DNA of 64,000 nucleotides from Prorocentrum cordatum (Eukaryota; Sar; Dinophyceae; Prorocentrales; Prorocentraceae): NCBI GenBank assembly GCA_963575745.1, contig CAUYUJ010015016.1:415236-479235 (forward strand), given 5' to 3'. The number at the start of each line of letters is the position of its first letter. The stretch's first letter is position 1. The translations under genes and the position numbers were made by a program. Positions 41,500 to 52,551 of the stretch are shown here, piece after piece. The notes beneath the pieces were generated by a model. That model did no database searches. It saw only the letters and a list, made by a program, of their open reading frames with translations, and had not been told where the DNA came from.

Positions 41500-43200
41500 C
41501 ACCAGCGCCATCATCACCATCAGCAGCATCAGCAGCAACATTATTACATACAAAACATCATCCTCCTCACCATCACGCCCATCACCAGTTTGATCATCAG
41601 TATCATCATCAGCATCATCATCACCAGCGCCATCATAATCATCACCACCATTATCATCATACGTATCATCACCGCCAGCGTCAGCAGTACCGTCACCATC
41701 GCCATGACCACCCTTCTCATCACCATCCGCATCATTCTCGCCATCCTCGTAGTCAGCTTCATCATCGCCAGCAACATCATCATCGTCAGCATCGTCACCG
41801 CCATCATCATCAACATTTTCATCAGCAGCATCATCATCAGCACCACTCGCACCGCCGCCGTCATCAACATATTTACCAGCAGCATCTTCACCAGCGGCAA
41901 CATCATCAGCATCATCACCGCCAAGAACCACATTCGCAGAATCATCGTCATCGCTGGCTGCCTGCGACCTGGTGTTGGAGTACAGCGATCGCAACTTATT
42001 GTACTCGATCTTCCAGGCGGGCGTCTTCTGCTTCTTGTGCCCAGGGTCGCTGCCCCCAGCGCCGCCGCCACCGCTGCGCGAGGCTGGGCGGCGCTGTCCA
42101 CGGCCCTCGCCACCTACTGCCTGATCAGGGGTCTCCTCGGGGCGCTTGACCTGCTGCGGCTGCGGGGCGGGCGACAACGCTGACTGCGAGCTCGCAGCGC
42201 TCTGGGCACCTGGGCTCGCAGCACGTGCGGCGCCTTGCTGGTCGGCGGGGCTCGGGGCGGCCGCTGCGGCGGGCTCCGCCCGTGAGGCAGCGCGCGCACC
42301 TGCTGCGGCCGCAGATCCGTCACTCGAGCTGGGCTGGGGAACCTCCTTCACCCACCTCGCGTACTCCTGCCAGGCCTTCTCGCACTTGTCGGAGAGCTCG
42401 TGCGTCACGAAGAGGAAGAGGAGAGAACTCGTCATGTTGCACCATTTCGTCCACTGCTTCCCCATGAGCAGCGCCTTCGTACAGTACCGCACCGCGAGCT
42501 TCCTTCCAGTCGCCCCACCACCGAGTTTCCACGCGACGCGGGACATCGATAGGTATTCCCCCTTCATCTTCTCGATCTTCGCATTGGTGGCCGAAACAAC
42601 CATCTCATAGGACGCCTCCCACTTGTTGAATTCCTTTTCGGCCCACCGCTGACGGAAAGCAGCCTTGTTCGTGTAGCCAGCCTCTTTAATGTAATCTGCC
42701 TTCAGCTGATTGCCCGATGCCAGCGCTCGATGCCAGCGTCCAGCAATCGGGTTGCCAGCAGCCTTGGAGACACCGAAAAGGAAGCCTTTCGATTGCAGGT
42801 GCTTCCACATCAGCTCCTCCCCCGACGTCGTCCCCGCCGAGTCGTTCTCGGCATCGGCCACCATCGCCTCGGGACGTAGTGCGCGGAGCTGGCTCATGAG
42901 GTGCCCCTTGTAGAAGCTGGCGAACTTCTCATCGACCTGATCGATGTCTTCGGGCGCCTCGCACTCCAGAGACTGGATCCCCTCAGGCAGCTCCTTGACC
43001 AGCTCGTCCTTCGTCGTGGCGCCCGCCAGTCTGGTCTGCTCGCGCGCTGGCATCTCGTCGCTCGGCCGCGCACCCTCGGCAGCGTCGGCGGCGCGCTCAA
43101 GCGAACCGTCGAGAAGAGCATCTGCAGGACGGCAACGACTGCGACCACTGATCATCGGGCCATCGCCCGACGATCCCCCGCTCGGCCCGCGCCCGGCCAC
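41500..43200 (-). CDS. Conserved unknown protein with acidic Asp-rich repeat tail
   Basis: From ATG at 43,200 the minus-strand frame is open for 720 codons. Residues about 60-290 form a normally composed helical domain. It includes MWKHLQSKGFLFGVSKAAGN, KAAFRQRWAEKEFNKWEASY, SMSRVAWKLGGGATGRK and WTKWCNMTSSLLFLFVTHEL. An Ala/Pro-rich linker and PAWKIEYNKLRSLYSNTRSQ follow. After that comes more than 100 residues of DD, DDAD and GDD repeats encoded by GAT/GAC triplets. Beyond about 41,560 the triplet repeat slips into a frame giving Met/Leu/Val runs, so the true end is probably earlier than the stop at 41,038. The helical domain resembles a family that I associate with dinoflagellate annotations. 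Function unknown. Confidence 0.55.
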
Positions 43201-43385
43201 GGGTGGAGGGCGAACGACGGGCGATGTCCAATCTCGGGGCGCGCAGTCGGCCCCCCAGCCTTGGGATGCTCCCTCGGAGGCCCGCCCGTGCGCGCCAGGT
43301 CCCGAGGTCGACCAGCAGTCCCAAACCGATGTCTACCCTCGAACTGCCCCCCCACTGGAAAAGAGGAACGGAGGGGCAGTGCGGG

Positions 43386-44500
43386 GGGAAGATATTAGTT
43401 CAGAATGCGGGCCCCCAGCTGCGATTGGCGCACAGGCCCTGGCAGTGCCACTTGTGCGTCGGGACGCTCGGGAACTGGCTCTGCCGGTTGGGCGCCATCT
43501 GCTCGCCTGCTGATGCAACGAAGCTCGCGGCTGGCATCATCCCCATCATGGCAGTGTATTGCTGGGTTGGCGCTGTGTCGACAGGTATGGCATCGCCAAC
43601 AGGCGTCTCATGTCGCTTCAACGGCCTCGCCGTTGCTGCGATGGCGTCGAAGCTGCCCAAGCGGGCCACATGCTCCGGAGCCATGTGGAAGGGTGGCTGC
43701 TGGCCGAACGATGGCAGGGCTGCGGACTGGATGTCGGCACGCAACGTCCACTGTCGATGGGGCGACCGCGAACGCCTCCGCGGGATAAACAAAGGCGGCC
43801 CCATCGACCCTGGCGTGTCGGACAGCACTCTGTGCAGACTGGCAGCCGCGACAGTCCTTGGCGCGGGTGCCTTCTGAATCCAGCCTGACGGAGGAAGCTG
43901 GGGCGTTGGGAGCTGTTGCATCGTATTATGTTGTTGGAAGCCAGTCGGCTGGAAGTCGATAGTCGGCTGCTGCTGGATGCTCGTCGGCTGCTGGATGCCC
44001 GTCGTTGGCTGCTGCTGGGGCGTCTGCTGGATGCCTGTCTGCTGCTGGTCCGTCGCTGGCTGCTGCTGATGCGGCTGCTGGATGCCCGTCGGCTGCTGGT
44101 CCGTCGTCGGCTGCTGCTGATGCGGCCGCTGGGTGCCAGTCGGCTGCTGGTCGTCCGTCGTCGGCTGCTGGATGCCAGTCGGCTGCTGGTCGTCCGTCGT
44201 CTGCTGCTGGGTGCCCGTCGTCGGCTGCTGGATTCCCGTCGTATGCTGCTGGATGCCAGTCGCGGGCCGCTGGATGCCCGTCGTCTTCTGCTGGATGTCC
44301 GTCGTCGGCTGCTGGATCACCGTCATAAGCTGCTGGATCGCCATCGTCGGCTGCTGGACGCCAGTCGTCGGCTGCTGGATGCCCGACGCCGGCTGCTGGA
44401 TGCCCGCCGTAGGCTGCTGGATGCCCGTCGTCTGCTGCTGGATGCCCGTCGTCTGCTGCTGAATCACCATCGTCGGCTGCTCGGTGCCCGTCGTCTGCTG
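43386..44500 (-). CDS. Gln-rich tandem-repeat protein (GIQQPTT units)
   Basis: On the minus strand, over twenty units of GIQQPTT, GIQQQTT or related heptads run from about 44,500 to 43,930. They are encoded by 21-base units close to GCTGCTGGATGCCCGTCGTC on the + strand. A non-repetitive C-terminus follows: PPSGWIQKAPAPRTVAAASL, RRRSRSPHRQWTLRADIQ, HMAPEHVARLGSFDAIAATA, then PTHKWHCQGLCANRSWGP, and a stop near 43,400. The normal composition after the array argues for real coding sequence. It lies just upstream, on the same strand, of the acidic-tailed protein and could be an earlier exon of the same gene. A short relic of the same repeat lies at 45,630-45,700. Function unknown; Gln-rich repeats often mediate protein contacts. 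Confidence 0.45.
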
Positions 44501-45124
44501 CTGGATGCCCGCCTTTGGCGGGGAGCTGCAGAGGTCGATCGCGCCGCCTCTGAGGAGGGAAGGAGACAGGCGGGCAAGTGGAGGAGCAAGAGGAGGAGGA
44601 GGAGAAGGATGATGATGAGGAGGAGGAGGAGGAGGAGGCGAAGGTTTAGGAGGACGGGGGTGAAGCCTAGAGTTGGCTGCTCGGGCGCCTGGCGTCGCAG
44701 CTCGGCGAAATAGCGGCCCTGGGGGGGGGGTGCGCTGGCGGCGGAAAGGGCCTTGGGTGAGGGAAGGGCATATCCTGTAATCGTTTGCGCTTCGAGCACG
44801 CCCGCCACTTCCGAATGCACCTGACCTTGGCCATGGGCATGGCACGTTTCACAGACTTGGAACGGCGCGGCGGGATAAGGCCGTCTGCGATGGCTTGCGG
44901 CTTCGGGATCTGCGGCGGGGGGGGGGGGGGGCGAGGGGGCGGCAGGGCGCGATAAATAAGGAAGGGGGGGGGGGGGGGGGGGGGGGCGAGGGCGAGGGCG
45001 AGCAGGACGAGCGAGACTTGGACCCTAGGACCCTAGGATAAAGATAGATAAATATAACAAGATAGCCTGACGTGATGAAGACTAGGAAGGGCCGAGGAGC
45101 CACGCAAGATCGAAGGGCGTTTTA

Positions 45125-45340
45125 CCCAGGAGGATCCGCGTGAGTCTTGCACCCGTCTAGCGGCGGCGGTTGGCCGAATCCAGCCATGGAGGTCGCCGCG
45201 CGCATGTCGTTAGCTATGTGTTTAACCCTTTCCTCCTCATCGATGTCTTCCTCCACTACTGCCGGGGCGGCCTCGAACTCATCCGAGCACTGCGCGCGCC
45301 GCGCCCCAGATGCCGACGGGGCCGACGGGGCAAGTTGAGG
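45125..45340 (-). CDS. Exon-like acidic segment behind a pyrimidine tract
   Basis: The minus-strand frame encodes LAPSAPSASGARRAQCSDEF, EAAPAVVEEDIDEEERVKHI and ANDMRAATSMAGFGQPPPLD. Upstream on the minus strand lies a very long polypyrimidine (CT)n stretch (45,410-45,590) ending near TCTAGAGAGCTC. That could be the 3' end of an intron. It may belong to the same minus-strand gene as the Gln-rich and acidic-tailed segments. No family recognised. Confidence 0.35.
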
Positions 45341-45485
45341 TAGGGGGAGCTCTCTAGAAGCAGAGGGCAGAAGATGCGGAGGATGCGACAGAGGGAATGG
45401 GGAACCGACGAGGAGAAGGAGGAGTAGGAAGAGGAGGAGGAGGAGGAGGAGGAGGAAGAGGAGAGAAAGAGAAAGATACAGAGAG

Positions 45486-45490
<5 letters not shown>

Positions 45491-45540
<50 letters not shown>
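45491..45540. repeat. (GA)n microsatellite, about 25 units
   Basis: Perfect GA repeat of about 49 bases within a longer purine-rich region (45,405-45,610). A shorter one is at 38,491-38,524. Confidence 0.95.
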
Positions 45541-45542
<2 letters not shown>

Positions 45543-45739
45543 TGGAGAGCGAGGAGGAGGAGGAGGAGAAGGAAGAGGAATGAGGGGGAGGGGGAGGAAG
45601 AGGAGGAGGCCAGCGCCTCGACGATCGTCGTCTGCTGCATGGATGCCCGCGTCGGCTGCTGGATGCTTGCTGGATGCCAGCTGGCTGCTGCCCGCAGCAG
45701 CCCTTGAAGCGCAATGGCTGCGGCGCAGGACGTTGCCTG

Positions 45740-45890
45740 GCCTGATGGCGATGACGAGGATGAGGATGTTGATGAGGATGCTGGTGATGCTGGTGACTGT
45801 TATGACAAGTGTGATGATGAGGATGTTGCTGCTGCAGTGATGCGGATGGTGATGATGCTGATGATGCTGGCGATGCTGATGATGATCACC
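45740..45890. repeat. GATGAT-type trinucleotide repeat
   Basis: Imperfect GATGAGGATG and TGATGATGCTG units, with frames open only because of periodicity. Confidence 0.7.
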
Positions 45891-46173
45891 CCATGGCCTC
45901 CCTGGTCACTCGGCTGGGCGCTAGGGAAGAGGGGGCGGCGGAAATCGGAACAAATAAAAGCTGGGGGGGGGGGTAAACGGAAGAGGGGAACGAGAGCGAG
46001 CGGGGAAACAATCGGGAGGGTAGCCTGCCCTTGAGGGAGACAATCGGGAAACAATCGGGAGCGAACAGCGAAAGCTCGTCGGCCCTCTTCTTCCCAATTG
46101 CTCAACCTCCTTATCCTTCGGCCCTGCCGTTTTTCGAGGTCGCTGCCTCGGCCACGAGTTCGAACATTAGATT

Positions 46174-48640
46174 TTAGTGTAAAATGATGAAAGATGCACA
46201 TATCATGTAGCATAAATCAGAACCGCACAGGAGGGATCTTAAATCGAAAATATGTAAAAGTATGGATCTTATAATATCGGGGACCTCTGGGTTCCTGATG
46301 CCTTGCAAGCCAATGGGACAACTTACCAATGACAATGACTTCTGTGGGTCTGCCGCGATGCCGGTGACCTTGTTGCTGCTGGGCTTCCACTTCACAAACT
46401 TCTCGAGGCGCTTGGGTCTGAGGATCTGTGTGACGATACCTGAGAGCGTATCTGTACCAATCAGTCCTCTCGAAGCTCCAGGGTCAATCAATCGTCCATA
46501 TGTTTTGATGCCGTTTATCACCGTGAAGTTGAGAAATCGGTCGCTCTGAAAAAAAAACCATGCCCTTGGCAATGAAGTTTCCATGCTCATGAGGTTCCGC
46601 TGTAAGATGAATTTCCTTGACTTCTTCATCGTCGTCTTCGAAGGTTGCCTCCGGGATCGATCCAATCTTCATCCATGATGATGGTGTTCTGCTCAACGTA
46701 AAGCTCGATGCTGCCGATGGTCCTGCTTTAGGGTCGTCTTTGACATCGGTCGTGTCCTTGATGTGGTTGGCCGTGCAATCAAAGCATAAGATCTTGCTGT
46801 TAGCTGAGTTGATAAACGAATGATTCAAACAGCATTGCTTCTGGCACAGATCGCGCGTCGATGTAGAAGTCTTCCAACAAGCATGGCATAACCTCGGTGC
46901 GCCCAGGCTCGTAGATGTCAAGGGAACATAGAGTAGTTCACGAAATCCTGGTGGGTGCCGTAACTCCACTGGTCCGGTCGATGAAGATGATGAGCTCGTC
47001 GATGTCGTTATCTGTGTTGTTGCCGATACAGTTGCTCCTGGAGGATCAGGTCCAAATATCAATCGATATGCCTTTCCTGCCTTGGGCTTTTCTCGCTTCC
47101 TGAAATAATCTCCATCCGAGCCCGAGGTAGGTACGAAACCGGATAAACCGTCACGATCATGTCGTGCTTCGTCCTTCGCAATTGTGGTAGGAAAGGTCGC
47201 GTGCATCTGGCCGTAGCTGCGCTGCTCGACGTTGTCCTTGGAAGATGTATTGCCCTTGCCTTTCCTGTGCTTGCCTTTGAAAGAGAATCTTCCAAAACCA
47301 CTGCGACCCATCGGGCGTTGTTCTTTTCCTCGTCCGGGTGGATAGCGCGGCGCTCGTGGTCTACGATCATATCCTTTTCCGCGAGATTCTCTGAGAGAAG
47401 GCTTCCAAGGTCCCTTGCAATTGCAATGTTATTCTTCGTCTTGTGGTCTCTCTGTGTCCGTGCGATGACTTTCGCCGTGTTGGGTCGAAGATCCAGCTGG
47501 TCCAGAATTTGTCTTCATAGGGCACTGTTCAATAGAATGCCACTTGCTGCCGCACTCCGCGCACTGACTTCCACTAGCTCGTTTTCCGCGTCCTCTGTTG
47601 TTCTGCTGATCTCCGCATCCTTTCCTCGTCGGAATTGTCCTCCTTGCTTCTGGCCCTTTCCGCCGTAGTAGTCGCTGTAGTCATCTCATTATTTGTCGTC
47701 CTCTTGCCAATCTTGCCAATCATCGCCTTCTTGATCGTCATAGTATTCCTCTTCCGTCCAGTCTCGACCAGAGTGGTAGTCGCACCAGATCATCATCCTC
47801 GTTCCAATACTCTTCGTCATTCCAGTCGTCGTCATCATACTCCTCCGCGCTGTACTGTTCATATCAGTGAGACTGGTCGTAGCTGGCAGACTCATTCTTG
47901 GAAACCCTCATCTGTAATGCGATCATCTCTCTGTAGCGAGTAAGGTCACCACCGACCTTGAGTCGCAAATCTGCAAGTTGGCGCTCAGCAGTTCCTGATC
48001 GGCTGAAAAAGAGCCAGGCCTTGCCACTATCAGCAATGGCGAGGCCTCCATGCCTCTCGACTTCTGAGTAGAGTCTCTCCCATTCCACGAAATACGTAGA
48101 GAAATCCATGTCGTAGGGCTTCGTGAAGCAGAAGAATTTGTCCAGGCTCGTCCAGGCGAGGTCCCGATCGTCCAAATAGTAGAGTTCCGTAAGCTTTGCT
48201 ATCAACACTTTGACTCCTGACGGGCAAAGAGGTGCTATCTGAGTTCCTGTCCCAAGATCAACGATGGCGTCTCGAGCATCAAAAACTGCCTCGATTCCTT
48301 CGTAAGTCGTCTGCACACGAAAGTCGGATCAGGCCTTTGAATCGTCAATCCGATAGCAATCCGTAAAGCTCCTCCTTCAAGACGTGACACGATAGCGGGT
48401 CCAATATGTTCCTGGTCGAGCTTGGTCAAGCGGCCCCAGATGGCCAAATATTCTTTGCACTCCTTGATCGGGTAGGTACGAGGCCTCCATCCCGGTGGCA
48501 CATCTTTCGTGCACTGCCGAAGACCAAGCTGCGAAGTTGCCGTCGTCTGCTGCATCGTGTCTGAAATTATTGGACACATGAATGTTCTCGAAACCAATCC
48601 GCGGGTGTCGGTAACTGATGTGAATCTGGTACCGTCCAAT
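46174..48640 (-). pseudogene. Copia-like retrotransposon fragment: gag, CCHC knuckle, start of protease
   Basis: Minus-strand pieces in order give a gag-pol start. VPPGWRPRTYPIKECKEYL and RLEGGALRIAIGLTI (48,235-48,520) are followed by TYFVEWERLYSEVERHGGL and GDLTRYREMIALQMR (47,864-48,200). These resemble copia-type gag. A CCHC zinc knuckle, CAECGSKWHSIEQC, lies at 47,522-47,563. A 275-codon frame (46,484-47,311) has a Cys-rich part (CHACWKTSTSTRDLCQKQCC). A shift at nine A (46,549-46,557) leads to LIDPGASRGLIGTDTL (46,447-46,497), the active-site segment of a retropepsin with DPGA in place of DT/SGA. Nothing of integrase or RT follows, so pol is truncated near 46,170. Base composition is visibly lower in GC than the flanks. 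Confidence 0.65.
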
Positions 48641-49009
48641 ATCGCAGTGTCTGGCGTAAGTCTGATCCAAGTCGGTCCGCGATAATCGCCTGACCGCGCG
48701 CGCGCGTATGCGTGCGGTCCGTGGGAGGAGCCTCCGTAGAAGCTCCGCTACCAAACTCGGAAAATCGATGATAATCGCATCCAAGAATAGATATTGTTGA
48801 CAACCAAATACCAGTCTTCAGAGAAATCGTTAAGATATCGTAGATGTCTTTTCCTCTAAGCCAAACGGCTATAGCACGCAGCAAATCAGCAGGCAGGCAA
48901 GCAGGAGCGTAGCCTAGAAACCATACTTTGGGACGAATCGCACAGGGCTCCTAAGAGGCTCTTTACAAGACCCGCTGGAGAAACCTATCACACATCAGAA
49001 TTCTAACTA

Positions 49010-49035
49010 CCCCCCCCCCCCCCCCCCCCCCCCCC
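49010..49035. repeat. Poly-C run of 26 bases
   Basis: Uninterrupted C run between the gag fragment and the CCAAGAGG repeat region. Confidence 0.95.
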
Positions 49036-49135
49036 AGCGCCGCGCCACATCCGTCGACCAAAGATGGTGAGCCCCTTTCTGGCACCCGCAAACTTACACA
49101 AACCATCACAAACCTACAAGAAATCATCACATTCG

Positions 49136-50160
49136 GCCTCTTGGGCCTCTTGGGGCCCCAAAGAGGTTTCAAGACGGCCCAAGAGGGCCCCAAGACAGCC
49201 CAATACGGCCTCAAGACGGCCCAAGATGGCCCCAGGAGGGCCCATGAGGCCCCCCAAAAAAAGTCCAAGAGGCTCCCGAGAAAGACTCCCGAAAGCGCCT
49301 CCAGAGGCCAAAATTTTTGAGTTTCCAATTGTTCTGGGGCAATTTCAACGTTCTCGCATTTTTCGGCTCTCAGAAAGCCATGACGGCCCAAGCAGCCTCG
49401 AAGAAGACCCCCAAACGGCCCAAGAGCCCAAGGGGGCCCCAAGACGGCCCAAGAGGGCCCCGAGAAGGCCAAACAAATCATCCAAGACGGCCCAAGAAGC
49501 CCCCAAGACGGCCCCAGAGGACCCCAAGAGAGCCCCAAGGCGGCCGCGAGGGGCCTCCAAAGTGGCCTCCGCAGTGGCCAGACAGCGTAAGAGCGCCCAA
49601 AGACGGCCCAAGACGCCCCCAAGAGGCCCGAAGGGGCTCCAAAGAAGCCCCCCAGAGGCTCCAAAAAGCTCCTAAGAAGCTTCCAAGAAGCTCCCAAGAG
49701 ACTCCCAGGACGCCCCACAACGACTGAACTGAACGTGCTCTGAAACACCCTCTGTGAGTCGCTAAACAATAATATCTCGCCCTGGGCGAACCGCGGCGCA
49801 GCGCCAGCCAGATGGAAGTCGGGCACGGCGGCGTCCGTGATCAGAGCCAGCGCTGGAAGGGAGGAGGGGGGGGGGAGAAGGAGAAAGAAGAATGGCGGGG
49901 GGCGGGGGGGAGGGGTAGCAGAGGCACGGAGCGCCCCAAAACAACCCAAGACGCGCAAGAAGGGCCACAGGAAGCCCCCAAGAGAACCCCACAGACGCCC
50001 AGAAGGCGCAGCCCAGAAGCCCCCTCCCCAGACATCCCCAAGACGACCTCCAAGAGTGCCTCCAGAAGCCAAAATCCTTAATTTTCTCATAACCGTTTGA
50101 TGATTTTAGCGTTCTCGCCTTTCTCGACTCTCAGAAGCCCATGGCCGCCCAGGCAGCCGC
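49136..50160 (+). repeat. CCAAGAGG dispersed repeat, left block, interrupted by the DIRS-like element
   Basis: Degenerate arrays of CCCAAGACGGCCCAAGAGG (49,140-49,310, 49,400-49,700 and 49,930-50,060) alternate with conserved unique modules. GTTCTCGC followed within ten bases by CTCTCAGAA and then GCCCARGCAGCC occurs at about 49,350-49,396 and again at about 50,111-50,160. CCCACAACGACTG is at about 49,715. CGCAGCGCCAGCCAG...AGAGCCAGCGCTGGAAGG lies at about 49,796-49,862. The last module recurs at 55,812-55,885 on the far side of the inserted element. Confidence 0.75.
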
Positions 50161-50192
50161 CAAAATTGTATCAGAAAGGCCCGGGAAGTCCC

Positions 50193-50740
50193 CGCGAGGC
50201 ATCGCCGCCGAAATAGCGACGAGACGAACGAGAGAGCCAGCGGGCCGTGGGGGCACGCTCTCGACTGCGGGCACCCCGTCGATGGGTGCGCCGCGCGCAG
50301 CACGCCTCGCCCGCCGCCTCGCGCTACGCCGCGAGCGACAGGGCGCGCGCGCCGCGCCTGGCGGGCGCACTGCACCCGAGAAGCGCGACGCGCAGCATGC
50401 GCGGACACGCAGGCGTGGGCGGGCGGGAAAAAGCCCCAACGCAACGCGCAACCCCCTCTCTCCCCGCGTACCTGCCGCGGGGTGCGCTCTGGGGTCGCGC
50501 GTCGCCTCGCCCCGTGACTTCGCTCGATTCGTCCCTCGTCGATGCTACCCCGCGAGGCATCGCCGCCGACATAGCGACGAGACGAACGAGAGAGCCAGCG
50601 GGCCGTGGGGGCACGCTCTCGACTGCGGGCACCCCGTCGATGGGTGCGCCGCGCGCAGCACGCCTCGCCCGCCGCCTCGCGCTACGCCGCGAGCGACAGG
50701 GCGTGCGCGCCGCGCCTGGCGGGCGCACCGCACCCAATGA
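50193..50740. repeat. Direct repeat pair, 188 bp each, period 358 (split-direct-repeat-like)
   Basis: The sequence starting CGCGAGGCATCGCCGCCGA at 50,193 recurs at 50,551 and runs almost identically for about 188 bases, ending near 50,381 and 50,740. The 170 bases between are unrelated. The pair lies just beyond the recombinase end of the minus-strand element. That is where tyrosine-recombinase retrotransposons of the Ngaro/PAT type carry the B1-A2-B2 part of split direct repeats. Confidence 0.75.
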
Positions 50741-50835
50741 AACGCGCACGCAGGGCGCGGCCGCACGCCGCGGGCACGCTTCGCTCTACCCAATGCAACG
50801 CGCAGGCGGGGCACGGCGTGCGATGGTGCATGGAC

Positions 50836-52536
50836 TTATCCGTTGCCGTCCATGGCCAGCGCGACGGAATCCGAACCGCTCTCAGCGAGGTGCTCCGACA
50901 AAGCCACCTCCTGTTGAACTGCGGGGAAGTGAGTGCAATGCTTAAAAATGACCATGAGCGAGCGCAATTCGCCCAGCGCGGCGATCTCCTCAAACGATTT
51001 GCCGCCCAGAAGAAGGCCCCTCGCGCGGCCCCCGCGCAAGTCGCGCGAACCGAAAGCCTCCGCGTCCGCCAACCCGGCGGCGGACAGGGTCGCCCGCAGG
51101 GCGCGCCGCATTTGCGCTGGCGACGCGGCCGCCCACGGCGCAGCCCCCACGGGCAGAGCCGCCAGCCAGCGCCCCGCGCTGTGCACTGGGCACGCGCCTT
51201 CGCCACATTCGGCGCAGGCACATGCACGCCACATCGTGCTCCCCCGCGGCTTGTTTTTTCCGCGTGGGGAGGCGGGTGCCCATTGCGCGGTCGCCGCAGA
51301 CAACTACCGGCGTCTGTGCAGCGGGGAAATCGCCCGCGCCGCCCCGCGCCAGGGGCATCCCTTCGCTGGGGACGCGCAAGGGAAAGTGGTAACTGATCAC
51401 GAAGAGCGCGCGCCAGCCCGAGCTCGCGCTGGCTCCAGCTGGCTCTCGGGCCATGCGCTTGAGGGCTGGCAACTGCGTGAGCCGCGGAGGCCGGCGCGGC
51501 GTCGCGCATCGGCGCTCGATGGCCGCGCGGGCCCGCCTTGCCGCGCGCCCTCGGAAAGCGCTCGCGTTCCACTGGAGCAGTGGCGACACACGGCGCACAG
51601 GTGCGAGCATGCGTTGGCGAATGTGCCCGAGCAGCGAAAACACAAGCTGAACTGCAGGAGCTGCGCCTCTGCGACGGGGAAGCAGCGAGCCTGGCCACCG
51701 CCCGCAAATGCGCAAAATTCGAACCAGCGCCGCACCGCTGTTCTAATATCGGCCGCGGTGCGCTTCGTGCACGCGAGCGCAGCCTGGGCGCGCGCCTGTC
51801 TGCGCCAAAGTGCCTTTCCGTCCAGCGACGCGAAAGACCGTTGCAGCGCGGCGATCGTCGCCTTGGGCCCGTCTGTGGGAGCCTCGATTGGCGCGCTGCC
51901 TGCGCGGTCGATCGCGGCCAGCACTGCCGCCAGCGTTGGCTGGGGCCGCGCTTTGCTGGCGCTAGAGGGCGAGACTGAACTACCAGAACCGCTGACACTG
52001 CGTTCGCGTCGCCCCTTTTGGCGCGCGCGCTCCGGCGAGCGGCTGCGCTGCCTGCCCGCGCTCACGACAACCGGCTGCCGCGCTGCGGCCGCCGCAGACC
52101 CGCGGGCGACGAGCCGCGCGGGTGCCTGCGCGCCAGACGCTGCTGCTGAATGGCACCTGCCGACGACGCGCGCGGGGGGCCCCGCCCTGGAAACCAGAAG
52201 CCGCCCGCGGTGCCCGGGCGGCGGCGCCGGAGGCGGCCTGGGCCGTTGGGCACGCGCCAGCCATTGGATTGACCGCCTGCATTCCTCGCTTGCTTCGGCA
52301 AAGCCACTCCAGCCATTCGTCGGCGCCGCCTCGTGCGCCCGCTTCACGCCCCATGGTGACCATACGTCGTTGCGCGCCAGCACGGCCTCCAACTCTGCGA
52401 TCAACGAAGACGGCGCCGCGGGGAAAACACCCCGCAATTGCGTGGGCGACGACGTCCGCTGCGCGCTGCTTACGCGCGACCTTTGAGGCGCGCGCGAGGG
52501 CGCGCGGCACGGGCCCGCCGCAAGCTGCGGACGCAC
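50836..52536 (-). pseudogene. Tyrosine recombinase of DIRS-like retrotransposon, frameshifted, catalytic residues altered
   Basis: Three successive minus-strand frames make one recombinase. The first (52,536 to about 51,560) has the helical core-binding part: RTAADIRTAVRRWFEFCAFA is preceded by LACTK, and FANACSHLCAVCRH follows. The second (about 51,480-51,240) carries FVISYHFPLRVPSEGMPLA, matching the segment with the first catalytic Arg. The third (51,303-50,836) has RGKNKPRGSTMWRACACAEC, then AFGSRDLRGGRARGLLLGGK and EIAALGELRSLMVIFKHC. The usual H-x-x-R reads R-D-L-R here, and the position expected to be the nucleophilic Tyr reads His (IFKHC). Both assignments are by eye. This enzyme would integrate a circular DNA copy. 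Two shifts and the substitutions mark a dead copy. Confidence 0.7.
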
Positions 52537-52551
52537 GCGCCGCCCCGCTAA

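Noticed and set aside
41407-42183. A + strand His/Ile-rich frame opposite the acidic tail
   Set aside because: It is the antisense reading of the GAT/GAC repeat; the minus strand has the non-repetitive conserved domain upstream.
50682-51998. A 438-codon Arg/Ala-rich minus-strand frame
   Set aside because: It overlaps the recombinase in another frame; the recombinase motifs lie in the other two frames, so this one is a high-GC shadow.
50933-52486. A 517-codon + strand frame across the DIRS-like element
   Set aside because: It is antisense to the recombinase and RT, Ala/Arg-rich, with no domain; high GC reduces stop codons.
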